A stretch of 64,000 nt of DNA from Planctobacterium sp047947135 (GTDB taxonomy: Bacteria > Pseudomonadota > Gammaproteobacteria > Enterobacterales > Alteromonadaceae). Shown one piece after another: positions 47,801-54,166 of the stretch. Below the pieces are notes generated by a model. That model was not told the DNA's origin and made no database searches. It worked only from the letters and a program-made list of their open reading frames with translations. Within the stretch, counting starts at the first letter, position 1. Each line of letters opens with the position of its first letter. A program made the position numbers and the translations under genes. The stretch covers positions 1,736,001 to 1,800,000 of the forward strand of contig CP170457.1 in the NCBI GenBank assembly GCA_047947135.1. The letters are read 5' to 3'.

Positions 47801-48011
47801 CATTGTTATCGAAAACTTCGGTAACCTGTTGAACGATGATTGGGGCATCATGAAAGAAGCCAGCTTCCCACGTGCACAGCAAACTGTACGCGGTAGCATC
47901 AATGACTCAGGTCAGTATGTATATGAGCGCTTCTTTAACCCAGCAGGCGTTACCACAGTTGCAGATGCATCTCTGTGGGAAGTTCGTGTAGGTGTTAAAT
48001 ACAAGTTCTAA
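44862..48011 (+). CDS. Oar-like TonB-dependent receptor with N-terminal carboxypeptidase-regulatory-like domain
   Basis: 1049 residues with a signal peptide (cleaved near AIAQE). Residues about 30-115 form a CarboxypepD_reg-like beta domain (GLRGTVMSDTGSIVSGATVTITD), followed by the plug (about 120-260) and a large beta-barrel ending in WEVRVGVKYKF. This is the Oar subgroup of outer-membrane transporters, which are abundant in marine gammaproteobacteria and import or export large molecules. A TonB box is not evident. The gene stands alone with a strong terminator and lies next to the sensor-like pair, which may control it, and upstream of the graspetide cluster. Its substrate is unknown. Confidence 0.88.
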   Translation: MFTKSKLNRVALGIALSMSVATTAIAQETVSGLRGTVMSDTGSIVSGATVTITDTRTGAVKVVETNETGTYSVRGMRVGGPYVIEVVDASGTQKIENVFLTLGETASINIGLQNQEAMESITVTGAVMTNSAYGANGPVANFGLEDLENAPAINRDIKDLVKIDPRIYIDEGFNDGIQCAGANSRFNSLTVDGIRTNDNFGLGSSGYPTIRIPFSYDSIDQVAVELAPFDVQYGGFTACNINAVTKSGENELHGGVFYDYTNDDMRGDSIEGSPSEIGDFSEKRYGFNVGGAIIEDKLFFFTSYEKLEGADLFDRGAADSNAAVPVQGVSQAQLDRIRSIANNVYGYDPGQEVSSIPVEDEKIMAKLDWQINADHRASLVYNYNDGNTIRESDGDSDEYEFSNHYYDQAAEFESYVLSVYSDWTDDFSTEVRIGQAEFEQSVTPLGGTDFGEFQITTENNGAEATVYLGADDSRHANKLAYDTDTIKIAATYLSGDHIFTAGYEYENLSVFNLFIQEAEGEYRFNSIDDFENGTPWRITYENAAGSNNPADAAARFEYQIHTAYIQDEYYWVDQDMTITFGLRYDWFTSDDTPPENPVVEQLYGFSNAQNMDGVDLLQPRLGINWLYNDQLEIRGGIGLYSGGNPNVWLSNNYSNNGIIQLENRLSLSSGDDTLFTIPFNGGGQPGYDIPQELFDAVANGQGRLGGLNFQDPGFEIPSEWKYALGATYTFENDYVLMADILFSDKQDAAIIRDVSRIQVGNTLADGRPVYDSRNGRSQDFMLTNVQGNSGDSTSVSLALSKTHDFGLDWSLAYAYTDATEVSPMTSSVAFSNYISPAVSDPENPGVATSNYEIPHRFTLRVSYTHEFFDGYETRFSVFGTANEGRPYSYTFDGDLSGGFGSSVGFIDHNLLYVPDENDANVVYGPDFDLNAFNAFIESEGLTRGQILGRNSLNSDWFTKFDVRISQELPGFAEGHKSSAFIVIENFGNLLNDDWGIMKEASFPRAQQTVRGSINDSGQYVYERFFNPAGVTTVADASLWEVRVGVKYKF

Positions 48012-48034
48012 TCAAAATTTGTATATCTCTTCAA

Positions 48035-48062
48035 AGCCGGGCTTTCTAGCCCGGCTTTTTTT
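48035..48062 (+). terminator. Intrinsic terminator after the Oar-like receptor gene
   Basis: AGCCGGGCT (48035-48043) and AGCCCGGCT (48048-48056) form a 9-bp stem with a TTCT loop, followed by a run of T. It separates the receptor from the downstream export genes. Confidence 0.92.
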
Positions 48063-48214
48063 GTCTCTCATAAAAAGACTGACCCACGTTCACCACGCAG
48101 TTTTTATCCCTGTCTTTATTTTTTAATCAGATGTCCGGTGCTTTACAGTATTGCATGTGCAAAAGTGTAAAATTACGACCAGAATTAATTGAACGATCAC
48201 ATTGAGAGACTGAC

Positions 48215-49468
48215 ATGAGTGGCGACCTGTTTCGCAAGGAAGCGATAGAGCACCAAAAAGACCAATTGCATGGCGACATATTAATCCTGCCCGGAATCAA
48301 AACCTGGACGATTACCGGCTTTCTGGCGATATGGGTCATCTTATTGTTTACCTGGCTTCTGACCAGTCAATTTAGCCGCAAGGAGACAGTGACGGGCTGG
48401 ATTGAACCCGATACTGGCATGCTCCGCATTTATGCAGAATCGGGCAGTGGTAAGGTAAAACAGATCCTCGTGGCTGAGGGGCAGGCTGTTGTGAAAGGGC
48501 AGCCATTAGTGGTCATCAATGGTGATCGGGTGCTGGCATCCGGGGAAGCGCTGGAAGAACAACTGCTCAGTGAATACCAGCAGCAACGAGTACTTTTACA
48601 GCAACAACTGCAGCGTACAGAAAACATATTCGGGTTGCGACAAAGTGATGTCGAACAGCAAATCATGGCAACGCAACAGGATATAGTGCACATAGAGAAG
48701 CAACTGGCACTGTCCAAAGAGCGCCATCAATTGCTGTCGGTACGTGTCGCTAAAGTCACCGCCATGCACCTAAATGGGCACTTACCTGAAAGTGATGTGG
48801 AGAATATAAAAGAGCAGGAGCTGGCACTGCAAAGCGAACTAAAAGAATTAAGCCGCAAAAAATTAAATCAGCAAAATCAGTTACAACAACTGGAAATGCA
48901 ATTAGCCATGATCCCTCAGGAGTTGATCAACCAGAGCCAACAAATTCAACACTCCCTGAGTGAGCTGGCGCAAAAAATAGCGCAACTACACGGACAGCGA
49001 GCTTATGTTGTTAAAGCGACCCAGCCTGGTAGCGTGTCAAATATTCAGGTGCAACTGGGGCAATACAGCCAGAGTAATACGCCGTTGTTAACCATCATAC
49101 CCGCGAACGCAACGTTACAGGCTAAAGTGCTCGTCCCTGTTCGTTCTGCGGGCTTTATAGAGCCCGAGCAGCAATTGGATATTCGCTATGATGCTTTTCC
49201 CTATCAAAAGTTTGGTATGCATAATGCGTCCGTATCTCATATCTCTGTTGCCCCTTTGTTACCCAATGAGATTCATTTTTTACCGGTGGATATTAGTGAA
49301 CCGGTGTATCAGGTCACTGCGCAGTTGGATAGCAGTGAGATTATGGCATATGGAGAAGCCATTTCATTGAAACCGGGCATGACGTTTAATGCCGATGTCA
49401 CATTGTCACAGCGCAGTATTTTAGAGTGGTTATTAGAGCCGATTTACAGCATTAAAGGGAAGTTATAG
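48215..49468 (+). CDS. HlyD-family periplasmic adaptor of a type I secretion system
   Basis: 417 residues with one membrane helix (about 29-49; FLAIWVILLFTWLLTS), the lipoyl half-motif (AESGSGKVKQILVAEGQAVVKGQPL), a long Gln/Leu-rich coiled coil (about 105-270), and the matching second half (YVVKATQPGSVSNIQVQLGQYSQSNTPL). It bridges the ABC exporter and an outer-membrane TolC-type channel that is not encoded here. The transporter gene follows after 2 bases. It is the first gene of the graspetide cluster. A TTGCA-TG-TGCAA inverted repeat (48151-48162), about 50 bases upstream of the start, could be an operator. Confidence 0.92.
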   Translation: MSGDLFRKEAIEHQKDQLHGDILILPGIKTWTITGFLAIWVILLFTWLLTSQFSRKETVTGWIEPDTGMLRIYAESGSGKVKQILVAEGQAVVKGQPLVVINGDRVLASGEALEEQLLSEYQQQRVLLQQQLQRTENIFGLRQSDVEQQIMATQQDIVHIEKQLALSKERHQLLSVRVAKVTAMHLNGHLPESDVENIKEQELALQSELKELSRKKLNQQNQLQQLEMQLAMIPQELINQSQQIQHSLSELAQKIAQLHGQRAYVVKATQPGSVSNIQVQLGQYSQSNTPLLTIIPANATLQAKVLVPVRSAGFIEPEQQLDIRYDAFPYQKFGMHNASVSHISVAPLLPNEIHFLPVDISEPVYQVTAQLDSSEIMAYGEAISLKPGMTFNADVTLSQRSILEWLLEPIYSIKGKL

Positions 49469-49470
49469 CA

Positions 49471-51615
49471 ATGTCATTAAGCATATCACAGCGACCAGAT
49501 CAGTTATTGCGATTTGGTTGGCGCAACCAGCTACCTGTCATTTTACAAACTGAGGCGGCGGAGTGTGGCCTGGCGTGTTTGGCGATGGTGGCTGGCTATC
49601 ACGGATTAGATACCGACCTCAATACGCTAAGGCGTAAGTACTCCATTTCCTCTCAGGGTGCGACATTAAAACAAATTATTGATATTGCGGCTAATTTAGG
49701 ATTTTCGAATCGTGCTTTACGGCTTGAAATGGAGCATCTGGAACAATTGCAAACCCCCTGCATTTTACATTGGGAAATGTGCCATTTTGTGGTTCTGAAA
49801 TCGGTAAAAGGCAACCAGGTGGTTATTCATGACCCTGCAGTGGGAGAGCGTGTTTACACCTTGAGTGAAGTCAGCCGTATGTTTACAGGCGTGGCGCTGG
49901 AGCTCTCACCAACCAGCGAGTTTAAACCAGGAGTGCAAAAACAAAGACTGGGCTTTACCCACTTCTGGTCTTCCATTACTGGCCTTAAGCGAAGTTTAGG
50001 CCTGGTCATTCTACTGTCGTTTTTCTTGCAAATTTTCGCTGTTATCAGTCCCTACTATATGCAAACAGTTGTGGATGACGTGTTATTGAGGAACGATGAA
50101 AATCTGCTTCTGGTATTGGCTCTGGGCTTTGGCTTATTGCTTTTGATTGATACCGCGACCAGCTTGCTTCGGCAAACGGTTGTGCTGGGTATGTCCAGTC
50201 GCCTGAATATGCAAATGAGTGCCAACTTGTTTCATCATCTTATTCGTCTTCCTATGGATTATTTTCTGAAACGTCATATGGGGGACGTAGTCTCCCGTTT
50301 TGGCTCGTTGAATACCATACGGGAGTTGATGACAAATGGCATTGTGTCTGTGGTTATTGATGGTGTAATGGCGATCATTGTCCTGGCTGTGATGTTTTAC
50401 TACGACGTACGATTGACCCTTATCGTTATTGGTGTGGTGTTTCTTTATGGCTTATTGCGTTTTTTCCTGTACAGACCATTGCGACTTTTGAATGAGGAAT
50501 CCATTGTTGCCACTGCCAAAGAGAACTCCCATTTTATGGAGTCAGTAAGGGCCATTCAAACGATTAAGCTATTTGAAAAAGAGGCGGATCGGCAAAACCA
50601 ATGGCATAACCGTCTTGCCGGAGCGATGAATAAAAATATTCGTATCAGCCAATGGCAGATTGGTTTCGACAGTGCCAATAAGCTGCTATTTGGCATTGAA
50701 AATATCATCATAGTCTACTTTGCCGCAACGGCGGTTATGGGCAATCTGATGTCTGTCGGTATGCTTTACGCGTTTATGAGTTACAAACAGCGATTTATTT
50801 CGTCAATGGACGCTCTGATCGCCAAATGGATAGAGTTTCGCATGATTAGTGTTCATTTTGACCGGTTGGCGGATATGGTGTTTACCGAAAAAGACGGCGC
50901 ATTGTCCAGCCATGAAAATAATGCGCTGGCGCAATTGGACTCGCCACAAGAGATAAGCGGCAGTCTGGAGGCGCGAGGCGTTTCGTTCTCCTACAGTGAA
51001 ACGGATATGCCAGTATTAAAAGATATCAACATTCAAATTAATGCTGGCGAAACGGTGGCGATAATTGGACCAAGCGGCAGTGGGAAAAGTACATTGATGC
51101 GTTGCCTGATGGGGTTAGTCGCACCTGATCAGGGGGAGGTCTTAGTCGATGGCATGCCAATCAATCAGCTTTCTGATTACCGGCAACAGATATCCGGTGT
51201 GTTGCAGGATGATCAGCTATTGAGTGGCTCAATAGCGGACAATATCGCCTGTTTTGACGCGTACGTGGAAATGGGGAAAGTGGTTGCCTGTGCGCAATTA
51301 GCCTGTATTCATGATGAAATCATGGCAACCGCTATGCAATACAACACATTGGTCGGAGATATGGGGGCCAGTCTGAGTGGAGGCCAAAAACAGCGAATTC
51401 TGCTGGCAAGAGCCTTTTATAGAGAACCAAAGATACTATTTATGGATGAGGCCACCAGTCACCTGGATATGAGCAATGAGTCGCGCATTAACCACCATAT
51501 CAGGCAATTAAAAATGACGCGTGTGGTGATTGCTCATCGCAAAGAAACCATTAGTTCTGCAAACCGGGTATTTAAGTTCGAAAACGGCAAATTGACAGAA
51601 ACCAACTATCAATAG
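49471..51615 (+). CDS. Peptidase-containing ABC transporter (C39, PCAT) for double-glycine leader peptides
   Basis: 714 residues. The N-terminal C39 peptidase is complete: Cys32 in QTEAAECGLACLAMVAGYH, His105 in MCHFVVLKS and Asp121 in VIHDPAVG. Membrane helices span about 170-450. The nucleotide-binding domain has Walker A IGPSGSGKST (near 532-541), signature LSGGQKQR (near 635) and Walker B ILFMDEATSHLD. Such proteins cut a leader after Gly-Gly and export the mature peptide. The 52-residue peptide gene just downstream carries exactly such a leader, so this is its processing exporter. Confidence 0.95.
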   Translation: MSLSISQRPDQLLRFGWRNQLPVILQTEAAECGLACLAMVAGYHGLDTDLNTLRRKYSISSQGATLKQIIDIAANLGFSNRALRLEMEHLEQLQTPCILHWEMCHFVVLKSVKGNQVVIHDPAVGERVYTLSEVSRMFTGVALELSPTSEFKPGVQKQRLGFTHFWSSITGLKRSLGLVILLSFFLQIFAVISPYYMQTVVDDVLLRNDENLLLVLALGFGLLLLIDTATSLLRQTVVLGMSSRLNMQMSANLFHHLIRLPMDYFLKRHMGDVVSRFGSLNTIRELMTNGIVSVVIDGVMAIIVLAVMFYYDVRLTLIVIGVVFLYGLLRFFLYRPLRLLNEESIVATAKENSHFMESVRAIQTIKLFEKEADRQNQWHNRLAGAMNKNIRISQWQIGFDSANKLLFGIENIIIVYFAATAVMGNLMSVGMLYAFMSYKQRFISSMDALIAKWIEFRMISVHFDRLADMVFTEKDGALSSHENNALAQLDSPQEISGSLEARGVSFSYSETDMPVLKDINIQINAGETVAIIGPSGSGKSTLMRCLMGLVAPDQGEVLVDGMPINQLSDYRQQISGVLQDDQLLSGSIADNIACFDAYVEMGKVVACAQLACIHDEIMATAMQYNTLVGDMGASLSGGQKQRILLARAFYREPKILFMDEATSHLDMSNESRINHHIRQLKMTRVVIAHRKETISSANRVFKFENGKLTETNYQ

Positions 51616-51639
51616 ATGAAAAACACAAGGAGTTGAGAT

Positions 51640-51867
51640 ATGCAAACAACTGCTAACGCGTTCTCTGACCTTTCACATCGTGAAATGCAAGTGTTGCAAT
51701 ATTTGATGCAAGGGAAAAGTAATAAGTCTATCGCTGATCAGCTGTATTTATCTGAGCGAACAATTAAATTTCATTGTTCTAATATTTATAAAAAATTAAA
51801 CATTGATAATAGAACTAATTTAATTATAAAAATGGCAGAAAAACTGTACCAAGGTACAGGTGACTAA
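51640..51867 (+). CDS. Stand-alone LuxR-type (GerE) DNA-binding protein
   Basis: 75 residues that are almost only a GerE helix-turn-helix: LSHREMQVLQYLMQGKSNKSIADQLYLSERTIKFHCSNIYKKLNI. There is no receiver, PAS or autoinducer domain. AAGGAGTTGAGAT precedes the ATG as a strong ribosome site. It lies between the exporter and the precursor genes and is richer in A and T than the flanking large genes. It probably controls the precursor/ligase promoter. The unaccompanied small form could act by level or by protein partner. Confidence 0.9.
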   Translation: MQTTANAFSDLSHREMQVLQYLMQGKSNKSIADQLYLSERTIKFHCSNIYKKLNIDNRTNLIIKMAEKLYQGTGD

Positions 51868-51948
51868 AGGTGTAATGGAGTTAAAATGGAATTATCTGTT
51901 AGTCGTATTTAAATTTGGATTAACAGACTAACTATTAAGGACTAAGTT

Positions 51949-51954
51949 TATAAT
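51949..51954 (+). promoter_or_regulatory. Possible -10 element of an internal promoter for the graspetide precursor
   Basis: TATAAT matches the sigma70 -10 consensus and lies about 60 bases before the precursor ATG, in an AT-rich spacer. The -35 region is poor (GACTAA at the right distance), which fits a promoter that needs an activator such as the LuxR-type protein encoded just upstream. Confidence 0.4.
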
Positions 51955-52012
51955 TCAAGACCGAATAATAAGCCGTACTTAATAAAATGGACAACAATAT
52001 AAGGAAATTAAA

Positions 52013-52171
52013 ATGGAACATCCATTCAAACTAGTAAATCAAAACTTTGAAACTAAACAGTCGCTTTCAGATGAACAACTTGAGCAAATTGGAGGCGGTC
52101 GACCTGGTTTAGTATACACAACCATGGCACACGGCGAAGAAGGTGGTATGCCAGAAGCCCCAGACATGTAA
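52013..52171 (+). CDS. Graspetide (omega-ester peptide) precursor with double-glycine leader
   Basis: 52 residues; the ATG follows ATAAGGAAATTAAA. The leader contains PFKLVNQNF near the N-terminus and ends LSDEQLEQIGGG, which matches the LSxxxLxxIxGG signal for C39 cleavage after Gly29. The core (residues 30-52, 23 long) contains YTTMAHGEEGG, i.e. one TTxxxxEE motif (Thr36, Thr37, Glu42, Glu43), then MPEAPDM. The TTxxxxEE motif is the ester-linked hairpin of plesiocin-type (group 2) graspetides; expected links are Thr36-Glu43 and Thr37-Glu42, each losing one water. The next gene is an ATP-grasp ligase. The peptide is short enough to be missed by automated gene callers. Confidence 0.88.
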   Translation: MEHPFKLVNQNFETKQSLSDEQLEQIGGGRPGLVYTTMAHGEEGGMPEAPDM

Positions 52172-52178
52172 ATGTTGT

Positions 52179-52199
52179 AAGGCGGTCTTCGACCGCCTT
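52179..52199 (+). promoter_or_regulatory. Stem-loop between precursor and ligase genes
   Basis: AAGGCGGTC and GACCGCCTT (52179-52187 and 52191-52199) form a perfect 9-bp stem with a TTC loop, eight bases after the precursor stop. No T-run follows. It could attenuate transcription or protect the upstream mRNA so that more precursor than enzyme is made. Confidence 0.7.
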
Positions 52200-52220
52200 A
52201 AGTTCCACGGAGGGAATAAA

Positions 52221-53144
52221 ATGACTAACAAATCAAACCATGTGGTTGCGGTCTTAGGCAATCAGGACGATTTTCATGCCAAACATATACTTCAGACACT
52301 ATCGGAAAGGGGGATTGAGAGCTTTTTATTGGATTCTCAGCAGTTTTCACAGTGTTTTACATTGTCCTGGGACCCGGAAAGAAAGTTTGGTGTAGTCGCT
52401 CCCAACAGTGGTGTTGAACTGCCGTTTTCTGCCATAGATGCGGTGTATTGGCGCAGTATAGATGTCCCCAGTGTGTCTGAGTCGATTGGTAAAAAACAAC
52501 AGCTGATAGCGCGACACGACAGCTACAGCCTGTTAAATACCTTGTTATATGAGCCTGGTATCAATTGGGTGAACAGTTATCAGGCTTATCAATTTCACAA
52601 GGTCAAACCCAGACAGTTATCGCTGGCTTCGACCCTTGGTGCAAAAATACCCAAAACTATCATCAGTAACCGCTCTGCCGATATTATCGATTTTTCCCGT
52701 CAGGTGCCTAAAGCTATTTTTAAGCCTGTGCAGGGTGGAGCGCATACCGAGGTGTTAACGGAAGATCTTCTGCAACCTGAGCGTTTAAGCTTTGCACTGG
52801 AGTTTTCACCTGTCACCATTCAGGAATATATTGAAGGCACCAATATTCGCACCTATGTCATAGGCGAGCAGGTTTATAGTGCAGTTATCGACTCCGAAAA
52901 GGTTGATTTTCGTAGTGACGATGAGGCGTTGTTGTTAGCCATTGCAACACCAGAAAAAATAGCTTTGATGAGTCGCCGTATCTGCCAACAGTTCGGTATG
53001 CAGTGGACAGCAATAGACTGGCGGCGTACAGCCGAAGGACAATATTACTTCCTGGAGGCCAATCCCAGCCCCATGTTTTACTTTTTTGAATTGCAGACAG
53101 GCTATCCTATTACGGAAAAATTAGTGGATCTGTTACTGCAATAA
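52221..53144 (+). CDS. ATP-grasp ligase, RimK/MvdD-like graspetide macrocyclase
   Basis: 307 residues from the ATG at 52221, just after GGAGGG; the frame extends upstream to 52143 but would overlap the precursor. It has a pre-ATP-grasp N-terminal domain (VVAVLGNQDDFHAKHILQTLSERGIESFLLDSQ), then the ATP-grasp fold: KVKPRQLSLASTLG, the phosphate loop KPVQGGAHTEV, VTIQEYIEGTNIRTYVIGEQ, and the metal-binding end WTAIDWRRTAEGQYYFLEANPSPMFYFFE. It resembles MvdD/MvdC, which join Thr or Ser to Asp or Glu by esters. The single ligase suggests a one-step linkage of the hairpin. Confidence 0.92.
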   Translation: MTNKSNHVVAVLGNQDDFHAKHILQTLSERGIESFLLDSQQFSQCFTLSWDPERKFGVVAPNSGVELPFSAIDAVYWRSIDVPSVSESIGKKQQLIARHDSYSLLNTLLYEPGINWVNSYQAYQFHKVKPRQLSLASTLGAKIPKTIISNRSADIIDFSRQVPKAIFKPVQGGAHTEVLTEDLLQPERLSFALEFSPVTIQEYIEGTNIRTYVIGEQVYSAVIDSEKVDFRSDDEALLLAIATPEKIALMSRRICQQFGMQWTAIDWRRTAEGQYYFLEANPSPMFYFFELQTGYPITEKLVDLLLQ

Positions 53145-53149
53145 CGGCA

Positions 53150-53205
53150 ACGGGGAGTTCGGAGCGGGCGAGTGGAACATGCCATCGAGCTGCCGAACTT
53201 CCCGT
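53150..53205. terminator. Long stem-loop at the end of the graspetide cluster
   Basis: ACGGGGAGTTCGG (53150-53162) and CCGAACTTCCCGT (53193-53205) pair with one G-T wobble around a 30-base loop. It sits between convergent genes (ligase and nucleoside hydrolase). There is no T-run, so it may act as a Rho-type or bidirectional transcription barrier. Confidence 0.6.
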
Positions 53206-53209
53206 GGCT

Positions 53210-54160
53210 CTAATCTGTTGCTAGTGAATAGGTAAACTGCTTAAAAAGGTAATCTAGTACTTTTTGACGATCTGCACTTAGCGCAACATTCACGGGTGAA
53301 CCATTGTCGTCGCGAAACGTCTGGCCTTCATTGGGTTCTGCAATGGATATTCCGAGATTCAGCGTTTCCAACGTCAATGCGCTGTCAGGCATACCGAGAT
53401 GACAGGTGGCCATCACGTCCCATAAGAAATAAGTAAATTCGTAACTGGGAATAGACGCCACAGTTGTTGCCCAGAACTGTCCTGCCAGATCAGCAAGCGC
53501 ATTGTCTCGATACTGTGCCAGTTCAGTTAAAAAAGCCGTATCTATTGGCAAACAGTTAGTGGCATTTAGCGCTACGAGGTCAATATCTACGCCGCTGTTG
53601 AGCAGGTCTCTGGCAGCGAGATAGTCCCAATAAACATTCCATTCGGCAGAGCCATCGTGGTTATGGATGGCTACGTTGCCTTTTACATCAACGGCGCCGC
53701 CCATCCAGATAACTTTGGCGACCTTGTTACTCAATTCGGGAGCGTCTTTCAATACTTTGGCCAGATTGCTGCATGGACCCGTCATCAGCACGGTAACTGG
53801 CTCCTGGGCCTGTTCCAAAATATGCTTCATAAAGTCATGGGCACTAAGGTCACTGACAAGCTGAGTGTCTGCCTGTAACGACAGCATCGTCGGTAATGCA
53901 TTGACCATTTTCGGTTGTGCACGCCAGTCATAATGGAACGGGTTAATGCCGTGCAGCGTTCCCTGAGCGACAGGAATGTCTGTGCGTTTAAACAACGCCA
54001 GTAGCTTCAGGGTTGAGGTTGTGGCATCGGATAAAAAACAGTCTGCGGGAGTGATGCAGACACCTTTAAGATCTATGTTGTCCATCGTTAACAGCAGCAT
54101 CAACAACAAAAGGTCATCAACGCCACCGTCATGATCAAACAGTACCGGTGTTTTGTGCAA
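53210..54160 (-). CDS. Inosine/uridine-preferring nucleoside hydrolase
   Basis: 316 residues. The calcium-binding N-terminal motif DHDGGVDD is the DxDxGxDD signature, followed by TGPCSNLAKVL, WMGGAVDVKGNVAIHNHDGSAEWN (substrate-binding Asn/Asp/His) and LWDVMATCHLG with the family Asp. It hydrolyses the N-glycosidic bond of ribonucleosides. The preceding chemoreceptor gene ends 6 bases before its start, so the two may be co-expressed. Together with NupC/Udk it suits a nucleoside-scavenging lifestyle. Confidence 0.9.
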   Translation of the reverse strand: MHKTPVLFDHDGGVDDLLLLMLLLTMDNIDLKGVCITPADCFLSDATTSTLKLLALFKRTDIPVAQGTLHGINPFHYDWRAQPKMVNALPTMLSLQADTQLVSDLSAHDFMKHILEQAQEPVTVLMTGPCSNLAKVLKDAPELSNKVAKVIWMGGAVDVKGNVAIHNHDGSAEWNVYWDYLAARDLLNSGVDIDLVALNATNCLPIDTAFLTELAQYRDNALADLAGQFWATTVASIPSYEFTYFLWDVMATCHLGMPDSALTLETLNLGISIAEPNEGQTFRDDNGSPVNVALSADRQKVLDYLFKQFTYSLATD

Positions 54161-54166
54161 TGAGGT

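Noticed and set aside
44862..48011. Oar-like receptor as part of the graspetide cluster
   Set aside because: A strong terminator and about 150 bases with a separate start region lie between them; such receptors are common in these bacteria, so proximity alone is not enough.
51875..51931. 18-codon frame (MELKWNYLLVVFKFGLTD) between the LuxR-type gene and the precursor
   Set aside because: It has an AAAGG-like site but no leader or core features; considered a possible second precursor or leader peptide, but no support beyond the start signal.
52143..52220. Longer start for the ATP-grasp ligase
   Set aside because: It would overlap the precursor and run through the hairpin; the ATG at 52221 has GGAGGG in the right place and fits the family N-terminus.
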